Assembly (NCBI GenBank): GCA_030642565.1
Contig: DAOWNM010000013.1
Coordinates: 1 to 17,552 of the forward strand
Direction of reading: 5' to 3'
DNA: 17,552 nt
DNA from: Bacteroidota bacterium
Lineage (GTDB): Bacteria > Bacteroidota > Bacteroidia > Bacteroidales > GCA-2748055
Numbering within the stretch: position 1 is the first letter of the stretch; the number at the start of each line of letters is the position of its first letter. Made by a program: the position numbers and the translations under genes. Positions 15,206 to 17,552 of the stretch are shown here, piece after piece. A model generated the notes under the pieces. That model saw nothing but the letters and a program-made list of their open reading frames with translations. It made no database searches and was not told where the DNA came from.

Positions 15206-16762
15206 TTAATCAGTAATATTTTCAAAAAGATTTCTCATACTCACTTTTTCCTGAATGATCCCGTGAAGTTTCGCCCACTGGATACGGTCCTGCTCCATGG
15301 TGTCTCTGTACCGGATGGTTACCGTATCATCCTCCAGGCTCTGGTGATCGACTGTGATACAAAATGGAGTTCCGATGGCATCCTGCCTCCGGTAACGTTT
15401 CCCGATGGAGTCCTTCTCCTCGTACTGGCAGTTGAAATCAAACTTCATTTCATTCATGATCTTACGCGCTTTCTCGGGCAGACCATCTTTTTTGGTTAGA
15501 GGGAAGATCGCCAGTTTCACGGGAGCCAGGAAGGGGGGCAGCTTCAATACCACCCTGGAATCGGTCGATCCATCCTCCTTTGTAAGGGTCTCCTCTGTAT
15601 AGGCCGCAGAGATGATCTGGAGGAACATCCTGTCCACACCAATAGAAGTTTCAACTACAAATGGGACATAGTTCTTGTTGCTTTCCGGATCGAAATATTG
15701 CAGTTTTTTTCCGGAGTACTCCTGGTGACTGCCCAGGTCAAAATCGGTTCGTGAGTGGATCCCTTCAACCTCCTTAAATCCAAACGGGAACTCATATTCG
15801 ATATCTGTGGCTGCATTGGCGTAATGGGCCAGCTTGTCATGGTCGTGGAAACGGTATTTTTCATCCCCGAATCCCAGGGCGCGGTGCCACTTCATCCTGA
15901 TCTCTTTCCAGGTTTCGAACCACTCCAGTTCCGTACCCGGAGGAACAAAAAACTGCATCTCCATCTGTTCAAATTCACGCATTCTGAAGATAAACTGTCT
16001 GGCCACGATCTCATTTCTGAAAGCTTTCCCGATCTGTGCAATCCCAAAGGGAATCTTCATCCTGCCCGATTTTTGCACGTTCAGGTAGTTTACAAAAATA
16101 CCCTGTGCAGTTTCGGGTCGCAGGTAAATCTTGTTGGCGTTCTCGGAGGTAGAGCCTATCTCGGTCGAGAACATCAGATTAAATTGCCTCACATCGGTCC
16201 AGTTCCTCGAACCTGAAATGGGGCATACAATCTCCTCATCAATGATGATCTGTTTTAACTCCTCCAGGTTTGGGTCATTCAGGGCCTTGACAAAACGGCT
16301 GTGTAGAGTATCCAGTTTTTCCTTATTGGCCAGGACCCTGGGGTTGGTGCTCCTGAATTGCGATTCATCAAATGATTCTCCAAATCGCTTCCTGGCTTTA
16401 TCAACCTCTTTGTTGATCTTCCCCTCGTATTTGGCCATCTGATCCTCGATCAGCACATCGACCCGGTAACGCTTTTTTGAATCCTTGTTATCGATCAGTG
16501 GGTCGCTAAAAGCGTCTACATGTCCCGATGCTTTCCAGACGGTAGGGTGCATAAAGATGGCAGAATCGAGTCCCACCACATTTTCGTGCAGAAGGACCAT
16601 GGAGTCCCACCAGTATTTCTTGATGTTGTTTTTCAGCTCAACTCCGTACTGCCCGTAATCATATACTGCAGCCAATCCGTCATATATCTCGCTGGATGGA
16701 AAAACATATCCATACTCTTTGCAGTGTGCAATCAACTTCTTAAAGAGATCTTCCTGGACCAT
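15206..16762 (-). CDS. glyS: Glycine--tRNA ligase, single-chain (dimeric) type
   Basis: Glycyl-tRNA synthetase of 518 residues, charging tRNA-Gly with glycine in the cytoplasm. It is the homodimeric class II type, not the two-subunit GlyQ/GlyS enzyme. The N-terminal PSSEIYDGLAAVYDYGQYG (22-40) is characteristic. Class II motif 2 is seen in RPETAQGIFVNY (215-226) followed by FRNEI (248-252) and FRMREFEQMEMQFF (259-272). SRTDFDLGSHQEYSG (337-351) contributes to the glycine site, and motif 3 is ETSIGVDRMF (371-380). The anticodon-binding domain runs from about 408 to the end, with APVKLAIFPL and RYRRQDAIGTPFCITVD. All expected elements are present and length is typical, so it should be functional. 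The ATG at 16762 has a good Bacteroidota promoter match just upstream. I see no T-box or other leader; the 5' leader would be under 20 bases. YfhO follows after ten bases. Confidence 0.97.
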   Translation of the reverse strand: MVQEDLFKKLIAHCKEYGYVFPSSEIYDGLAAVYDYGQYGVELKNNIKKYWWDSMVLLHENVVGLDSAIFMHPTVWKASGHVDAFSDPLIDNKDSKKRYRVDVLIEDQMAKYEGKINKEVDKARKRFGESFDESQFRSTNPRVLANKEKLDTLHSRFVKALNDPNLEELKQIIIDEEIVCPISGSRNWTDVRQFNLMFSTEIGSTSENANKIYLRPETAQGIFVNYLNVQKSGRMKIPFGIAQIGKAFRNEIVARQFIFRMREFEQMEMQFFVPPGTELEWFETWKEIRMKWHRALGFGDEKYRFHDHDKLAHYANAATDIEYEFPFGFKEVEGIHSRTDFDLGSHQEYSGKKLQYFDPESNKNYVPFVVETSIGVDRMFLQIISAAYTEETLTKEDGSTDSRVVLKLPPFLAPVKLAIFPLTKKDGLPEKARKIMNEMKFDFNCQYEEKDSIGKRYRRQDAIGTPFCITVDHQSLEDDTVTIRYRDTMEQDRIQWAKLHGIIQEKVSMRNLFENITD

Positions 16763-16785
16763 AAATCAATTTCTTTTTGAAAGCG

Positions 16786-16815
16786 CAAAAGTAATTCAAT
16801 TTTATAAGAGCCAAA
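16786..16815 (-). promoter_or_regulatory. Bacteroidota-type promoter for glyS
   Basis: Read on the minus strand, TTTG (16815-16812) and TACTTTTG (16793-16786) are separated by 18 bases. The second box matches TAnnTTTG exactly and the first matches TTTG exactly; the usual spacer is 19. Transcription would start close to 16779, giving a short leader before the ATG at 16762. This is the best promoter match in the window. Confidence 0.65.
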
Positions 16816-16850
16816 AATAGCGGATTTAAATCATTCTCTGCAGGATTTTC

Positions 16851-16858
16851 TATATTTG
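16851..16858 (+). promoter_or_regulatory. Candidate -7 box of the nadB promoter
   Basis: TATATTTG matches the Bacteroides TAnnTTTG box exactly and lies 24 bases before the nadB ATG. No TTTG is found at 19 bases upstream; the nearest approximation is TTTA at 16825-16828, 22 bases away, so the upstream element is weak or absent. Transcription would start near 16865. Confidence 0.45.
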
Positions 16859-16870
16859 TCAAGTATATTG

Positions 16871-16878
16871 AGAGGAAG
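16871..16878 (+). promoter_or_regulatory. Ribosome binding site of nadB
   Basis: AGAGGAAG is a purine-rich Shine-Dalgarno-like sequence with seven bases between its AGAGG core and the ATG at 16883. It supports that ATG as the nadB start. Confidence 0.6.
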
Positions 16879-16882
16879 CTCC

Positions 16883-17552
16883 ATGGAGAGAAAGTATGAT
16901 TTTCTGGTAATTGGCTCTGGACTGGGTGGATTGAGTTTTGCCCTGAAGGCAGCAGATCACGGTTCGGTTTGTATGATTACCAAATCGGAGATGGAAGAGA
17001 CCAATACCCACTATGCGCAGGGAGGGGTTGCTGCAGTAATCTATGAGCCCGACAGTCAGGAGAAGCATGTGGAGGACACCCTGGTGGCCGGGGATCATCT
17101 CTGTAATGAAGAGGTAGTTAAAATGGTTGTCAGGGAGGGGCCCGACCAGATCCGCGAGCTGATCAAATGGGGAACTAAATTTGACAAGCAATCAAGCGGG
17201 ATGTATGACCTGGCACGTGAGGGTGGACATTCCGAACACAGGATTTTGCACCACAAGGACAATACAGGTCAGGAGATCCAGCGTGCCCTTTCAGTGCAGG
17301 TACGAAAGCACCAAAAAATAGAGGTACTTGAGAACCATTTTGCGGTAGATCTGATTACACAGCACCATCTGGGGAAGCTGGTAAAACGTCACCTGACCGA
17401 TATCGAGTGCTTCGGAGCCTATGTTTTGAACCTGGAGACCGAACAGGTGATCAAGATTCTTTCGAAAACCACCCTGCTTGCTTCCGGGGGTGCGGGTCAC
17501 CTCTACTCCACCACCACCAACCCATCCATTGCGACAGGCGATGGGGTTGCCA
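16883..17552 (+). CDS. nadB: L-aspartate oxidase (3' end cut off)
   Basis: The first 223 residues of a flavoprotein that oxidises L-aspartate to iminoaspartate, the first step of de novo NAD synthesis, for condensation by NadA. Near the N-terminus is the FAD-binding VIGSGLGGL (9-17, G-x-G-x-x-G). Then come ETNTHYAQGGVAAV (39-52), EGGHSEHRILHHKDNTG (113-129) with GQEIQRAL following, and ASGGAGHLYSTTTNP (200-214). The HYAQGGVA and GGHSxxRxLHxxDxTG motifs separate NadB from the related succinate dehydrogenase and fumarate reductase flavoproteins. The frame stays open to the last base, so the active-site half lies outside the window. It diverges from glyS and has its own ribosome site and a candidate promoter. 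Whether nadA and nadC follow cannot be seen. Confidence 0.94.
   Translation, partial: MERKYDFLVIGSGLGGLSFALKAADHGSVCMITKSEMEETNTHYAQGGVAAVIYEPDSQEKHVEDTLVAGDHLCNEEVVKMVVREGPDQIRELIKWGTKFDKQSSGMYDLAREGGHSEHRILHHKDNTGQEIQRALSVQVRKHQKIEVLENHFAVDLITQHHLGKLVKRHLTDIECFGAYVLNLETEQVIKILSKTTLLASGGAGHLYSTTTNPSIATGDGVA

Noticed and set aside
15196..15225. TTG-initiated extension of YfhO overlapping glyS
   Set aside because: The ATG at 15195 lies just after the glyS stop and gives a normal N-terminus.
15755..16216. Plus-strand open frame of 153 codons inside glyS
   Set aside because: Antisense to the conserved catalytic core of glycyl-tRNA synthetase.
1..17552. CRISPR arrays, tRNA or rRNA genes, insertion sequences, attachment sites
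   Set aside because: No regularly spaced DNA repeats, tRNA-like cloverleaf sequence, transposase motifs or terminal inverted repeats were seen on reading.

Overview
The window most likely comes from a member of the Bacteroidota, probably a free-living or environmental Bacteroidia; the order cannot be fixed from sequence alone. The evidence is an SprB-repeat protein with a type IX secretion (T9SS) type B C-terminal domain, a PorP/SprF partner gene, a single-chain glycyl-tRNA synthetase, a YfhO-family membrane protein, and promoter-like sequences matching the Bacteroides TTTG / TAnnTTTG consensus. There are 14 protein genes, two of them cut by the window edges. There is no RNA gene, insertion sequence or CRISPR array that I can see, and no gap longer than about 120 bases.

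Region 1 (1-5531, plus strand) is a tightly packed gene string: the end of a large T9SS-exported repeat protein, a PorP/SprF outer-membrane protein, an FkbM-type methyltransferase, a family 4 glycosyltransferase and a family 2 glycosyltransferase. Gaps are 17, 0 and 1 bases, and the last pair overlaps by ATGA, so the five genes look co-transcribed. Secreted-adhesin genes running straight into sugar-modifying genes is the most thought-provoking arrangement here.

Region 2 (5528-6958, minus strand) is one polysaccharide-deacetylase-like gene of the Bacteroidota type. It meets the previous unit tail to tail with overlapping stop codons. A 66-base AT-rich divergent spacer follows.

Region 3 (7025-12675, plus strand) continues the surface-glycan locus: a GT4 glycosyltransferase with a TTG start, a Wzx-like flippase, a TylF/MycF-type O-methyltransferase, a second GT4 enzyme and a class I methyltransferase-like protein. 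Together with region 1 this gives three methyltransferases, four glycosyltransferases, one flippase and one deacetylase-like protein. No polymerase, initiating sugar-phosphate transferase, chain-length regulator or nucleotide-sugar synthesis gene is visible, so the locus is only part of a pathway. Base composition drops in its last gene.

Region 4 (12682-17552) is mostly housekeeping. A YfhO-family multi-pass membrane protein lies 10 bases downstream of glycyl-tRNA synthetase on the minus strand. L-aspartate oxidase (nadB, cut by the right edge) diverges from them across a 120-base spacer that holds promoter-like elements for both directions.

All assignments come from reading motifs by eye; no database search was run. 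The individual families are known. I found no clear evidence for a wholly new system; the possible coupling of a T9SS adhesin to a glycan-modification cassette is the best candidate.
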